From Clostridiaceae bacterium (GTDB lineage Bacteria > Bacillota > Clostridia > Oscillospirales > Acutalibacteraceae), in NCBI GenBank assembly GCA_016297645.1, contig JAEDGF010000015.1, positions 1-35,006 on the forward strand: a DNA stretch of 35,006 bases, written 5' to 3'. Below, in pieces: positions 14,498 through 22,620 of this stretch. A program made the position numbers and the translations under genes. Every line of letters starts with the position of its first letter. Within the stretch, counting starts at the first letter, position 1. The notes under the pieces are model-generated. The model made no database searches and was not told the origin of the DNA. It saw only the letters and a list, made by a program, of their open reading frames with translations.

Positions 14498-14526
14498 ATA
14501 ATAAACCCGAAAAAATGATTTGTCAA
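14498..14526 (-). promoter_or_regulatory. Promoter of the T-box/ABC importer operon
   Basis: On the minus strand: -35 TTGACA (14521-14526), 17-bp spacer, -10 TATTAT (14498-14503), which puts the transcript start at the base of T-box Stem I. Confidence 0.85.
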
Positions 14527-14747
14527 GGGTTTTTGCAAAAAAAAATTAAAGTCGGTTTTAGGCGAAAAAACGCTGCTGCAAGTGTGAAAGGGGGAACGGT
14601 TTTCCGTTATGTACGGCGGCGAGGGTCAGGCTGCGGCTGCGCCCGGCGGACGGACGGCTCGTGTTCATGCCGTGAAGGTGCGTCGCGTACAACTGACAAT
14701 GCGGCTTGGTCTGCTTCCTGCAAAATACACGGCGCACACGAGAGGGG

Positions 14748-14776
14748 TTGACAACGGCGAAATTTTCTTGTAGTGT
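14748..14776 (+). promoter_or_regulatory. Candidate promoter of the YdcF-like gene
   Basis: -35 TTGACA (14748-14753), 17-bp spacer, weaker -10 TAGTGT (14771-14776), about 30 nt before GTG 14806. The region 14527-14747 shows no supported gene. Confidence 0.55.
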
Positions 14777-14805
14777 TAAGACGGAAAGAAACGGGAGGTA
14801 TTCTT

Positions 14806-15630
14806 GTGAACAAAAAAGTTAACTCGCTTTTAAAAATATCATCGAAAACGGCGCTGTGCGGCATAACGGCTGCGAAGTGCAAGGCTGCACCGGACAGTAA
14901 AACGACAGCGAAGTGCAACGCTGTGAAGAACAGCGAAATCGCAGCGAAGTGCAGGGCTGCGAAGAACGGGAAAGGAGCGCTTGCCGCCGCTGCCCGTGCG
15001 CTGCCGAAAGCAGCTGCCGCCGCTGCGGCTTCGGTTGTTGTTCCCGGTGCGGTGTACCTGCCGCTTGTTATGAGGGAAGCGGTAAAAAAGCACAACGACA
15101 AGTGCGACTACCTTCTTATCCTCGGCTGTCGGGTGACAGGCGCGGACACGCCCTCCGAGCAGCTCAAAGAGCGCATGGAGCGCGCCGCAGAGTACCTAAA
15201 AGAAAACGAAAGTACGATTGCCGTGCCGTGCGGCGGATGTTTCAGAAAAGGACAGACAAAGTCGGAAGCGGCGATAATCACGGAATACCTCGTGAAAAAC
15301 AACATTGCCCCCGGGCGGATATTGCCCGAGGACAGGTCTGAAACTACTTTTGAAAATTTCGAAAATGCCGTAAAAATAATCGAAGCTCACTCCGGGAAGA
15401 AAATAAACGACCTGAAAATTGCGTTTCTCACATCCGACTATCACATTTTCAGAGCCGCTTCTATTGCGAGAGCCTGCGGCATCGCTTCCCCGGGCAAGGT
15501 GAGCTGCAAAACCGGTGATAAAGCGGTGATAAGCCTTCTGCGCGAATATCCGGCGGCGTGCGAGCTGCTTTTGAGAAAGACAGAAAAAAGGCTCTCCGGG
15601 GGCGCTTTTTCGGTGCGCCGCAACGGATAG
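14806..15630 (+). CDS. YdcF/SanA-like (DUF218) protein with a repeat-bearing N-terminus
   Basis: 274 residues from GTG 14806, chosen because GGGAGG lies 7 nt before it. The conserved DUF218 core begins at CDYLLILGCRVTG and runs through PSEQLKERMERAAEYL, AVPCGG, KSEAAIITEYL, RSETTFENFENA and the LTSDYHIFRA motif. DUF218 proteins are small envelope-linked proteins of uncertain biochemistry; SanA affects envelope permeability. The N-terminal third is odd: a 12-residue unit of the AAKCxAxxxSxx type is repeated three times, encoded by an exact 36-nt period, then an Ala-rich hydrophobic segment (LPKAAAAAAASVVVPGAVYL) that probably spans the membrane. It is a single-gene unit. Confidence 0.82.
   Translation: MNKKVNSLLKISSKTALCGITAAKCKAAPDSKTTAKCNAVKNSEIAAKCRAAKNGKGALAAAARALPKAAAAAAASVVVPGAVYLPLVMREAVKKHNDKCDYLLILGCRVTGADTPSEQLKERMERAAEYLKENESTIAVPCGGCFRKGQTKSEAAIITEYLVKNNIAPGRILPEDRSETTFENFENAVKIIEAHSGKKINDLKIAFLTSDYHIFRAASIARACGIASPGKVSCKTGDKAVISLLREYPAACELLLRKTEKRLSGGAFSVRRNG
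14872..14979 (+). repeat. Three 36-nt tandem repeats inside the YdcF-like gene
   Basis: GCGAAGTGCA recurs at 14872, 14908 and 14944, an exact 36-nt period, with related sequence between. Each unit encodes 12 residues with the core AKCxA, so copy-number change would stay in frame. Confidence 0.8.
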
Positions 15631-15736
15631 CCCTTGTGCAATCAAATAAACTGTATTTTTGCCGGACAGATTTGTTCCCAACGAGATTTTTGGAATCGCT
15701 TGCAAATAAGCCGATACCGTAAATCCCGTTTCGTAT

Positions 15737-15880
15737 TTATCGGTTTCTCCGCGCAAAGCCCGACGGCAGCGCGTTAATTATTTTGTCTATGAGTTCCTGT
15801 ACCGGACCGTATTCAAGGCGCAGGCTCTCTGTTTTTTTTATTCTTGTTTGCGGCGCGTTTTTCGGCTGCCGCAGTTTTGT
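15737..15880 (-). pseudogene. In-frame 47-codon open tail after the pdxK stop (possible gene remnant)
   Basis: Directly after the TAA of the kinase gene, the same minus frame stays open for 47 codons to a TAA at 15737-15739. The encoded sequence has a protein-like stretch (RLEYGPVQELIDKIINALPS) with codon use like the neighbours. It has no start codon or ribosome site. The kinase is already full length, so this may be the remnant of another gene or chance. Confidence 0.25.
15849..15879 (+). terminator. Possible plus-strand terminator downstream of the YdcF-like gene
   Basis: TGCGGC (15849-15854) pairs with GCCGCA (15868-15873), 13-nt loop, followed by GTTTTGTTT. It is about 220 nt after the YdcF-like stop and abuts the convergent pdxK gene. 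Confidence 0.4.
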
Positions 15881-16723
15881 TTATTTGTTTTCTTCAAGCT
15901 CGCGCAGAAGAAGCGGGACGGACTGCTCGAAGTTTACGCCGTAGGTGTTATGGTTCGGCTCCGCCACCGTCTTTTTGATGGAGTCCACCGTGTAGTCGGC
16001 AGCCGTTTTGAGAGCGCCTTCAAGCGAGAGTCCGCGCATAAGAGCGCCTACGCAGGCACTTGCGAATACATCGCCCGTGCCGTGGAAGCTCGCGTCGATA
16101 CGCTCGGTGTAGTAGCTGAAAAATCTGTCCTCGGCACTGTCGTAGCCCATAACGCCGAGCTTGCCTTTTTCGAAGCTGACACCCGTCAGAACAGTCTTTT
16201 TCGCGCCGAGTGCGGCGAGGTCTTTAAGAATGCCCTTGATGTAATCCTCGCTGTAATTCTCGGGAGTGTACTTTCTGTGGAGCATGAAGCAGGCTTCGGT
16301 GAGGTTGGGGACGATTATGTCTGCTTTGCCGCAGAGCTTTGCCATTTCGTCGGCAAATTCCTGCGTGAAGCCGGGGTAGAGCTTGCCGTTGTCCGCCATT
16401 ACGGGGTCGACGAAAATAATGTTGTCGTCTGTCTTGAAGTCGTCAAAGAATTTGTCCATAAGACGGAGCTGCTCGAAGGAGCCGAGATAGCCCGTGTAAA
16501 TTGCGTCAAACGAGAAGTTTTCTTTCTTCCAATGCTCGGCAATGGGGGTTATCTCACTTGTCAGGTCGTGAAAAGTGAAGTCTTTGAAAGCCGTATGCGT
16601 GGAAAGCACCGCCGTGGGGATGACTGCGGTTTCAATTCCGCACGCCGAGATTATCGGCAGAGCCACAGTGAGTGAGCATTTGCCGACGCAGGAAATGTCT
16701 TGAATTGTTACTATTCTTTTCAT
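15881..16723 (-). CDS. pdxK: Pyridoxamine/pyridoxal kinase
   Basis: 280 residues of the ribokinase-like PdxK/PdxY family. It phosphorylates pyridoxal, pyridoxamine or pyridoxine with ATP to salvage vitamin B6. The start MKRIVTIQDISCVGKCSLTV matches the clostridial pyridoxamine kinase subgroup. Later come YTGYLGS, VDPVMADNGKLYPGF, ADIIVPNLTEACFML, TGVSF and the catalytic anion-hole motif FHGTGDVFAS with its Asp base. Length is normal for the family. It lies 44 bp downstream of the esterase gene on the same strand and has no visible promoter of its own, so the two are probably one operon. The choice between the symbols pdxK and pdxY is by convention. Confidence 0.92.
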   Translation of the reverse strand: MKRIVTIQDISCVGKCSLTVALPIISACGIETAVIPTAVLSTHTAFKDFTFHDLTSEITPIAEHWKKENFSFDAIYTGYLGSFEQLRLMDKFFDDFKTDDNIIFVDPVMADNGKLYPGFTQEFADEMAKLCGKADIIVPNLTEACFMLHRKYTPENYSEDYIKGILKDLAALGAKKTVLTGVSFEKGKLGVMGYDSAEDRFFSYYTERIDASFHGTGDVFASACVGALMRGLSLEGALKTAADYTVDSIKKTVAEPNHNTYGVNFEQSVPLLLRELEENK

Positions 16724-16767
16724 GGTAAAGGCCCCTTTTAGGAGTTTTTTTTCTGCTCTCTCTTTGT

Positions 16768-17730
16768 TTACTTGTTTTCGTCCGATTTTATCGGTTCTTC
16801 GTTTTCATCCTCGTGTTTTAATACGGTATTGAGGAAATGGATGCAGCGGTTCATGCACTCCTTCGCCGTAGGCATATTGAGCATGAGGTGGTAGCAGTGG
16901 TTGCGTATAAGACCCTTGGCGGCAAAGGTTTCGTGAACGATGCCGTTGTCTGCGAGTGCCTGCGCCATTGTCGGTCCCTGCCCGGCGCAGATTATATCCT
17001 CCTCGGCCCATGTCATGAACGCAGGACACCACTTTTCGTTAACGAGGTGTACGGGCGAAATGAAATTGATATATTCGTAGTCGCCGAGGTTCGACATATC
17101 GTTTTTGACCTTGAAGCCGAGTATCATGCTTGCCGTTTCGGGAATAACTCCGAAAAGGCGCGGACCGGACAGAAGCTGCTGCAAGTCGTAAAGTCCGCAC
17201 ATCAGCGCAAGCGCCGCAGGCTTGTTCTTTATCTCCGGCAGACCGAGAGCCGTGCGCAGCTCGTCGTCAAACGAAGCCGCCGCAAGCATAGCCGTCTGAT
17301 ACGCTCCGGAGGAGTCGCCCGAAACAACTATACGGTCAACATCTATATTGTAGTCCTTAGAAAGCTCCGTTAAAAAATTTATCGCTTTTATTATATCCGA
17401 AAAATTCTCGGTGAGCGCGACATCGGGCGGCATCCTGTAATCTATATTGAAAACAAAGTAGCCGTAGTGCGCGAAAAACTCGGAGTTCGTAACACGGTAG
17501 TCCTTGTCGCCCTTTATGAAGCCGCCGCCGTGAATATAGAGCATGACGGGGTGTTTTTTGCCGTCGCGCAGGTCGGTTCTCTTGAAATAGAGGTCGCCGA
17601 CGGTGTATTTGCAGTCGTCGCCGGTATAAGAGATATCGGGAAAGCGGACTATTCCGGGGTAGTGAACCGCGTTCTGCGGCGCATCCCCGAAAACATCTAT
17701 CGCCTTGAAAACAAGCTGAGCTTTATTCAT
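16768..17730 (-). CDS. Alpha/beta-hydrolase, hormone-sensitive-lipase-like esterase
   Basis: 320 residues from ATG 17730, which has AAGGAG 9 nt upstream; an earlier in-frame codon at 17793 has no such site. The HSL/BD-FAE pattern is clear: oxyanion motif YIHGGG (65-70), then DYRMPPDVAL and the nucleophile elbow SGDSSGA (Ser140). The acidic residue is probably in TWAEEDI and the His in IRNHCYHLM. There is no signal peptide. It likely hydrolyses short acyl or acetyl esters of small molecules or sugars; the true substrate cannot be seen. It heads the unit with pyridoxamine kinase, but a functional link to B6 is not obvious. Confidence 0.88.
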   Translation of the reverse strand: MNKAQLVFKAIDVFGDAPQNAVHYPGIVRFPDISYTGDDCKYTVGDLYFKRTDLRDGKKHPVMLYIHGGGFIKGDKDYRVTNSEFFAHYGYFVFNIDYRMPPDVALTENFSDIIKAINFLTELSKDYNIDVDRIVVSGDSSGAYQTAMLAAASFDDELRTALGLPEIKNKPAALALMCGLYDLQQLLSGPRLFGVIPETASMILGFKVKNDMSNLGDYEYINFISPVHLVNEKWCPAFMTWAEEDIICAGQGPTMAQALADNGIVHETFAAKGLIRNHCYHLMLNMPTAKECMNRCIHFLNTVLKHEDENEEPIKSDENK

Positions 17731-17819
17731 TTGTAAATGCTCCTTTCGGTATTTGAAACGGTGTGCGGCGAGGTTCCGTACGGCACTTTGCATCCGGGTT
17801 GATACACAGCGCCGGACGG

Positions 17820-17861
17820 AAAAAACCGCCTTTGCTCCATCGCGGAAGCGCCGGCGGTTTT
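17820..17861 (-). terminator. Terminator of the IreB unit
   Basis: AAAACCGCC (17822-17830) pairs with GGCGGTTTT (17853-17861). On the minus strand the stem is followed by a run of six T. It lies about 58 nt after the stop of the 96-residue gene. Confidence 0.8.
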
Positions 17862-17918
17862 CCCCATTACACTTTTACACAAGTAGAAATCAAATTTAGT
17901 GAGACAAAACCTCCGGTT

Positions 17919-18209
17919 TTATTTACCGGCGTTTGCCCTTTGAAGCCAGACCGCAGCGATGTCCATTGCTGCATACAGTCCTTTTTTATCGCTTTTCTTA
18001 ACTATTCTTGCGCGGGGGCTGATGTTGGGGTCTGTGTCGAGAAGCTGAATGAGAACTTTATCAGCCGTTTCGAGGTCGCCGGACTGCTTTGTTGAAGCGA
18101 TCTGCATCATTATAATGAACTTGTCGTAGCTGTTGCCGTAATATATGGTCTTGCCGTTTCTTACGAGGGGATATCCCTTGTAAGTGAGAAAGCTCTCTGT
18201 TTTTGCCAT
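17919..18209 (-). CDS. Small conserved-looking protein of unknown function
   Basis: 96 residues, soluble and charged, starting MAKTESFLTYKGYPLVRNGK and containing TIYYGNSYDKFIIMMQI, then TADKVLIQLLDTDPNISPRA and a C-terminal helix with AAMDIAAVWLQRA. I know similar short proteins in Clostridia only as hypothetical, and I see no catalytic or metal motif. The layout (beta-rich first half, helical second half) suggests a compact domain. It lies 36 bp downstream of ireB on the same strand with a terminator right after it, so the two are co-transcribed. The IreB partner hints at a link with envelope stress or Ser/Thr kinase signalling (inference). Confidence 0.7.
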   Translation of the reverse strand: MAKTESFLTYKGYPLVRNGKTIYYGNSYDKFIIMMQIASTKQSGDLETADKVLIQLLDTDPNISPRARIVKKSDKKGLYAAMDIAAVWLQRANAGK

Positions 18210-18245
18210 CTATGCGTACCTTCCTTTATTGCCTGTAAAACGCGA

Positions 18246-18542
18246 TTATTTTCTGTTATCTGCCGAATTTATATAGTCGCTGAGAATGGCTTGGAGCAGC
18301 TCGTAGCGGTCGTACCGGCGGATAAGGTTGCGTGCGTTGTTGTGTGTTGTAATATAAGTCGGGTCATCGGAGAGAATATAGCCTATAAGCTGGCTTACGG
18401 GGTTGTATCCCTTTTCCTGAAGCGCGTCAAAGACCGAGAGAATAATATTTCTTACTTCCGGGGTATTGTCGTTTGAATACTTTATATACCGCGTGTTGCC
18501 CGAAGCATTTCCGTTAGACTCTATGTGCCGCGTTTCGCTCAT
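18246..18542 (-). CDS. ireB: IreB-family regulatory phosphoprotein (DUF965)
   Basis: 98 residues from ATG 18542. GGAGG lies just before this ATG, and the in-frame GTG at 18551 falls inside that ribosome site, so it is not the start. The diagnostic block is present: VFDALQEKGYNPVSQLIGYI, LSDDPTYITTHNNARNLIRR and YDRYELLQAILSDYI. In Enterococcus, IreB is phosphorylated by the IreK Ser/Thr kinase and restrains cephalosporin resistance. The N-terminal tail (SNGNASGNTRYIKYSNDN) is longer and more polar than in the enterococcal protein and has Ser/Thr sites. In many Firmicutes the gene precedes ruvX; here it precedes an unknown small gene instead. Confidence 0.92.
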   Translation of the reverse strand: MSETRHIESNGNASGNTRYIKYSNDNTPEVRNIILSVFDALQEKGYNPVSQLIGYILSDDPTYITTHNNARNLIRRYDRYELLQAILSDYINSADNRK

Positions 18543-18577
18543 GAAAAACACCTCCGAACCAAAAATACCTATAGTTA

Positions 18578-18606
18578 ATTATACACGGACTTTCAATAAA
18601 GTGCAA
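18578..18606 (-). promoter_or_regulatory. Promoter of the ireB unit
   Basis: On the minus strand: -35 TTGCAC (18601-18606), 17-bp spacer, perfect -10 TATAAT (18578-18583). It lies between pheT and ireB, which separates their transcription at least in part; no clear terminator follows pheT. Confidence 0.75.
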
Positions 18607-18649
18607 TACTTTTTTACAAATTTTTTTATACGAAACAGCCGGAATTTTC

Positions 18650-21037
18650 TTATTTCCTGAGCTGTGCACCGATTTCTTCAAGCGCGTGTATCGCTTTGCC
18701 CATGGCTTCGTCCGCTTCCGTGTCCGTCATGGTTCTGTCGGCGGCTCTCAGACGCATGCTGAAAGCAACGCTCTTTTTCCCCTTTTCTATCTGATCACCC
18801 TGATAAACATCGAAAAGGCTTATGTGTTCAAGTGTTTTGCCGACTGCCTTTGCTATCACCTTTTCGAGAAGCAGCACGGGAGTGATCCTGTCGCAAACAA
18901 CGGCGATATCGCGCGTGAGCGCCGGGAATCTGGGGCTGGGCTTGTACACTCTCTTGGTGTGCTGATATTTGTATATGCCGTCCATTGAAATTTCCGCGGC
19001 ATAGACCTTGGTGCCTATCGAGTAGTTTTCGGCAACATCGGGATGAATTTCGCCGAGTACGGCAAGCGTTTCGCCGTTTACGGTGAACTTAGCCGTTCTT
19101 CCGGGGTGATATGTGGGGTTGTCCGTTACGGCTTCGACATCGTAATCTTTAATGCCCGCGCAGGCGAATATGGCTTCAACCTTGCCTTTGAGCGTAAAGA
19201 AGTCCGCGCCGTCCCCGTAAATGCCTATCGAGAGGGTTCTGTTCTCGTTGGGCAGCTCGTTCTCGCCGTTGGGAATGTAGACCTTGCCGTTTTCGAAAAG
19301 ATATGCGGTAAGGTTGCGGTTGTTGTAGTTGCGCGAGAGCGTGTCGAGCATACTCGGGAGCATACTTGTGCGCATAACGCCGGTGTCCTCACCCAGCGGG
19401 TTCGAGATTACGACGCACTTTCTCAGAGGACTGTCGGAGGGGAGTGCTATTTTGTCGTAGGCCTTGGGGCTTATGAACGAGTATGTCACTATCTCGGAAA
19501 GTCCAAGCGCGATGCACTTGGAAATTATCAGCTTTTCGAACTTTTGGAACTCGTTGAGTCCGCCGTCCGCAGCGCCCTGCAAGTCGCGTACGGAAATCTT
19601 GTCGAAGCCGTAGAAGCGCGCTATCTCCTCGGAGATGTCGGCTTTGTGTTCAACATCGCTTCTGAACGAGGGAACATAAATTTTGCCGTCCTTAACTTCG
19701 AATTCAAGGTCGGTGAGTATCTTTTTCTGTTCGTCCGCGCTTACATTTATGCCTATGAAATTATTTACCCAGTCGGGGCAGAAGTCGATGACCGTCTGCT
19801 TTTTCGGGTTGGGATAAACATCCTCAACGCCCTCGATTATGTCGCCTGCGTCGAGAAGCTCGACAAGGCTCAGTGCGCGCGCAAGAGAGAGAAGGCAGCC
19901 GTCCGGGTCGAGTCCCTTTTCGAATCTGCCGGACGCTTCGGTGCGCATACCGAGCTTTTTGGCGGTCTTTCTTATGCTCGGCCCGTAGAAGCAAGCCGAC
20001 TCGAAAACGATGGTGTTCGTGTCGTCCATTATTCCCGAGTATTCGCCGCCCATAACGCCTGCAACGGCAACGGGCTTATGTTCGTCGGCAATGACGAGCA
20101 TTTCGGGCGAGAGCGCTCTCTCGACGCCGTCAAGAGTAGTAATGGTTTCGCCCTCTGCCGCGTTTCTGACGATGACCTTGCCGCCGTCGAGATATCTGAG
20201 GTCGAAGGCGTGCATGGGCTGACCGTATTCGAGCATTACGAAATTCGTTATATCTACGATATTGTTGATGGGACGCACGCCGGAGGCTCTCAGGCGTTCT
20301 CTCATCCACTTGGGCGAGGGCTTCACGCGCACATTTTTGACGACCGCTCCTGCGTAGCGGAAGCACTTGTCGGCGGCTTCTATCGTTACCGAGTGGAGAT
20401 AATCGTTGACATTTTCACCCACGGTCTTATACTCCGTTGACGGAACGGAGAGCTTTTTGCCGAAGGTGACGGCAGTCTCGCGCGCAAGTCCTACGACCGA
20501 AAGGCAGTCGGGGCGGTTTGGGGTTATCTCGAATTCCGTGACGGTATCGTTAAGACCTATCGCTTCCTTTATATCCTTGCCGGGGGTGCGGTCGCAGTCG
20601 TCGCCGAGTACGAAAATGCCGTCCTCGATCGCGTACGGGAAGTCGTGTACCGTAAGTCCCAGTTCGCCGAGTGAGCAGAGCATTCCGCAGCTCTCAACTC
20701 CTCTGAGCTTGCCTTTTGTTATCTTGTGTCCGCCGTGAACGACGGAGTTGTGGAGTGCCGTGGGGACGAAATCGCCGACTTTGAGGTTCTGTGCACCCGT
20801 TACTATCTGAATCGGCTCGTCCGCGCCGACTTCGACGGAGCATATCCACATATGATCCGAGTCGGGGTGTCTTTCGAGTGAGAGGATTTTTCCCACAACG
20901 ATATTTTTAAGCTCCTCGCCCTCCGTGCTCCAGCTTTCGACCTTTGAGCCGGAAAGGGTCATTTTATCGGCAAATGTTTTTTCGTCTATGTCGCTTACAT
21001 CAACATAGTCCAAAAGCCATCTTCTTGAAAGATCCAT
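18650..21037 (-). CDS. pheT: Phenylalanyl-tRNA synthetase beta subunit
   Basis: 795 residues, the normal bacterial length. It forms the alpha2-beta2 PheRS that charges tRNA-Phe. The N-terminal part holds the EMAP/OB-like tRNA-binding domain (about 40-150, VVGKILSLERHPDSDHMWIC), followed by the B3/B4 editing region (RPINNIVDITNFVMLEYGQP), the B5 domain, the catalytic-like core (LSEIVTYSFISP, SNPLGEDTGVMRTSMLPSML) and the C-terminal anticodon-binding FDX-ACB domain (SPRFPALTRDIAVVCD). It starts 14 bp after pheS and is translated from its own site AAGGAGG. It is controlled by the Phe T-box ahead of pheS. Confidence 0.98.
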   Translation of the reverse strand: MDLSRRWLLDYVDVSDIDEKTFADKMTLSGSKVESWSTEGEELKNIVVGKILSLERHPDSDHMWICSVEVGADEPIQIVTGAQNLKVGDFVPTALHNSVVHGGHKITKGKLRGVESCGMLCSLGELGLTVHDFPYAIEDGIFVLGDDCDRTPGKDIKEAIGLNDTVTEFEITPNRPDCLSVVGLARETAVTFGKKLSVPSTEYKTVGENVNDYLHSVTIEAADKCFRYAGAVVKNVRVKPSPKWMRERLRASGVRPINNIVDITNFVMLEYGQPMHAFDLRYLDGGKVIVRNAAEGETITTLDGVERALSPEMLVIADEHKPVAVAGVMGGEYSGIMDDTNTIVFESACFYGPSIRKTAKKLGMRTEASGRFEKGLDPDGCLLSLARALSLVELLDAGDIIEGVEDVYPNPKKQTVIDFCPDWVNNFIGINVSADEQKKILTDLEFEVKDGKIYVPSFRSDVEHKADISEEIARFYGFDKISVRDLQGAADGGLNEFQKFEKLIISKCIALGLSEIVTYSFISPKAYDKIALPSDSPLRKCVVISNPLGEDTGVMRTSMLPSMLDTLSRNYNNRNLTAYLFENGKVYIPNGENELPNENRTLSIGIYGDGADFFTLKGKVEAIFACAGIKDYDVEAVTDNPTYHPGRTAKFTVNGETLAVLGEIHPDVAENYSIGTKVYAAEISMDGIYKYQHTKRVYKPSPRFPALTRDIAVVCDRITPVLLLEKVIAKAVGKTLEHISLFDVYQGDQIEKGKKSVAFSMRLRAADRTMTDTEADEAMGKAIHALEEIGAQLRK

Positions 21038-21051
21038 TTATGCGCACCTCC

Positions 21052-22071
21052 TTAAAACTGTTCCAAAAATCTTGTGTCGTTTTCGTAGTAGAGTCTCATG
21101 TCGTCCACCGAGAAGCGGAACATTGCAAGACGCTCTACGCCTACGCCGAACGCAAAGCCGGAGTACTCCTCGGGGTCGATGCCGCCGCGTTCGAGTACCT
21201 TCGGATGAACCATTCCCGCGCCGAGTATCTCTATCCAGCCTTCGCCCTTGCACATGGGGCAGCCCTTGCCGCCGCAGCGGAAGCACGAAACATCTATCTC
21301 GCACGACGGCTCCGTGAACGGGAAGTGGTGCGGACGCAGTCTTATCTGCGTATCTTCGCCGTAGAGTTTACGGGCAAGCTGTAAGAGGTTGCCTTTGAGG
21401 TCTGCCATGGTTATGCCCTTGTCTACTACGAGTCCTTCTATTTGGTGGAAAACGGGGGAGTGAGTCGCGTCCATCGTGTCGGAGCGGTAAACTCTGCCGG
21501 GGGCTATCATGCGGATAGGCGGCTTGTGGTTCTCCATGTATCTTATCTGACAGCCGGAGGTCTGTGTTCTGAGAAGTATCTTGTCGGTGATGTAGAAGGT
21601 GTCCTGAGTGTCGCGCGCCGGGTGTCCCTCGGGGATGTTGAGCGCTTCGAAGTTGTAGTAGTCAAGCTCCACCTCGGGGCCGTCCGCGACCTTGAAGCCC
21701 ATGCCGATGAATATATCTTTAACTTCGTCGAGGACGATATTGAGGGGGTGTCTGTGTCCGGTCGGCTGGGGCTTGCCGGGCATGGTTATATCTATTGTTT
21801 CCGCTTTAAGGCGTTCGTCCTTCGCCTTTTCTTTAAGCTCGGTCATCTTTTCGTCGACCGCTTTTTCGATGACGCTGCGGACTTCGTTTGCGAACTGTCC
21901 CATAACGGGGCGCTCCTCGGGGCTTAATTTGCCCATCTGTTTGAGAATTGCCGTAAGCTCGCCCTTTTTGCCGAGATATTTTACTCTCAGCTCGTCAAGC
22001 GAGCGAAGCTCTGCCGCCTTTTCAAGCTCCTGCGCCGCGCGTGCGCGGATAGCTTCAAGCTGTGCTTTCAT
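21052..22071 (-). CDS. pheS: Phenylalanyl-tRNA synthetase alpha subunit
   Basis: 339 residues, full length. The N-terminal coiled coil (AIRARAAQELEKAAELRSLD) that binds tRNA precedes the class II catalytic core: HPLNIVLDEVKDIFIGMGF, ARDTQDTFYI, GRVYRSDTMDATHSPVFHQI (motif 2 region), EPSCEIDVSC and motif 3 in FGVGVERLAMFRF. An unusual-looking but common insertion with four cysteines (CFRCGGKGCPMCKGEGW) follows, as in many Firmicutes enzymes. It activates phenylalanine and transfers it to tRNA-Phe with PheT. It is the first gene of the pheST operon behind a 230-nt spacer and a Phe T-box. Confidence 0.98.
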   Translation of the reverse strand: MKAQLEAIRARAAQELEKAAELRSLDELRVKYLGKKGELTAILKQMGKLSPEERPVMGQFANEVRSVIEKAVDEKMTELKEKAKDERLKAETIDITMPGKPQPTGHRHPLNIVLDEVKDIFIGMGFKVADGPEVELDYYNFEALNIPEGHPARDTQDTFYITDKILLRTQTSGCQIRYMENHKPPIRMIAPGRVYRSDTMDATHSPVFHQIEGLVVDKGITMADLKGNLLQLARKLYGEDTQIRLRPHHFPFTEPSCEIDVSCFRCGGKGCPMCKGEGWIEILGAGMVHPKVLERGGIDPEEYSGFAFGVGVERLAMFRFSVDDMRLYYENDTRFLEQF

Positions 22072-22300
22072 ATCGTAACTTCCTTTCGGTGTATTGTTTA
22101 CTTCTTCCGGGGTGTTTCGTTTACTCTTTTTGCGTACGGAAAAACCGTGGGTCGGGGGAAGCGCGGCGGTATCGGGACGGACGATTTTTTATAGGGCTGA
22201 CTTTTTTCACCGTCGGACTGCCTTCTTTTTACGCAATGCTTTTTTTGCTGTCGGGCTGACCTTTTTCGCCTTTTTTTGCCGTTTTTCTCACGGAAAAACA

Positions 22301-22546
22301 AAAAAAACCTCCGTCCGTAAGGGACGAAGGAACATTCTCCGCGGTACCACCCTTGTTTTTGCAAAAATGCAAACTCTCGGTTATCCTGTAACGGGGATGA
22401 GCCGTTGACGCCTAATCTGCCGAAGGCATTTCAGCGCACCGCTAACGGGTGAACTTCGGAGAGAAAAGCCAACGGGTACGCTTTCAGCCGGTGACGCGCC
22501 CTCTCTGCGATGCTTATTCCGTCCTACTCTCCCGGTCATCGCGTTT
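22301..22546 (-). promoter_or_regulatory. T-box leader, phenylalanine-specific (UUC specifier)
   Basis: Read on the minus strand. The T-box sequence AGGGTGGTACCGCGG lies around 22338-22352, and GCAGAGAGGG is the distal AG motif of Stem I. The specifier loop 3' strand reads GAAGTTCA, with UUC at 22451-22453. The terminator stem CCTTCGTCC/GGACGGAGG (22308-22316, 22322-22330, one G-U) is followed by a run of T (22301-22307). Uncharged tRNA-Phe should allow read-through into pheST. Confidence 0.93.
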
Positions 22547-22552
22547 TTGGAT

Positions 22553-22581
22553 ATGATAGCATACTATTTTTTGAAAATCAA
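22553..22581 (-). promoter_or_regulatory. Promoter of the pheST operon
   Basis: On the minus strand: -35 TTGATT (22576-22581), 17-bp spacer, -10 TATCAT (22553-22558), leading directly into the T-box. Confidence 0.7.
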
Positions 22582-22620
22582 GTACGGAATATATTTTTTT
22601 GTCGTCTTTTGTTTTTTCTA

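Noticed and set aside
19043..20440. 465-codon open frame on the plus strand
   Set aside because: It is fully antisense to pheT, which has all its domains. The frame is open because of codon bias in pheT, and there is no ribosome site.
22062..22408. Plus-strand and minus-strand frames between pheS and the HAD gene
   Set aside because: They lie in the pheST leader and T-box, whose RNA signals explain the sequence.
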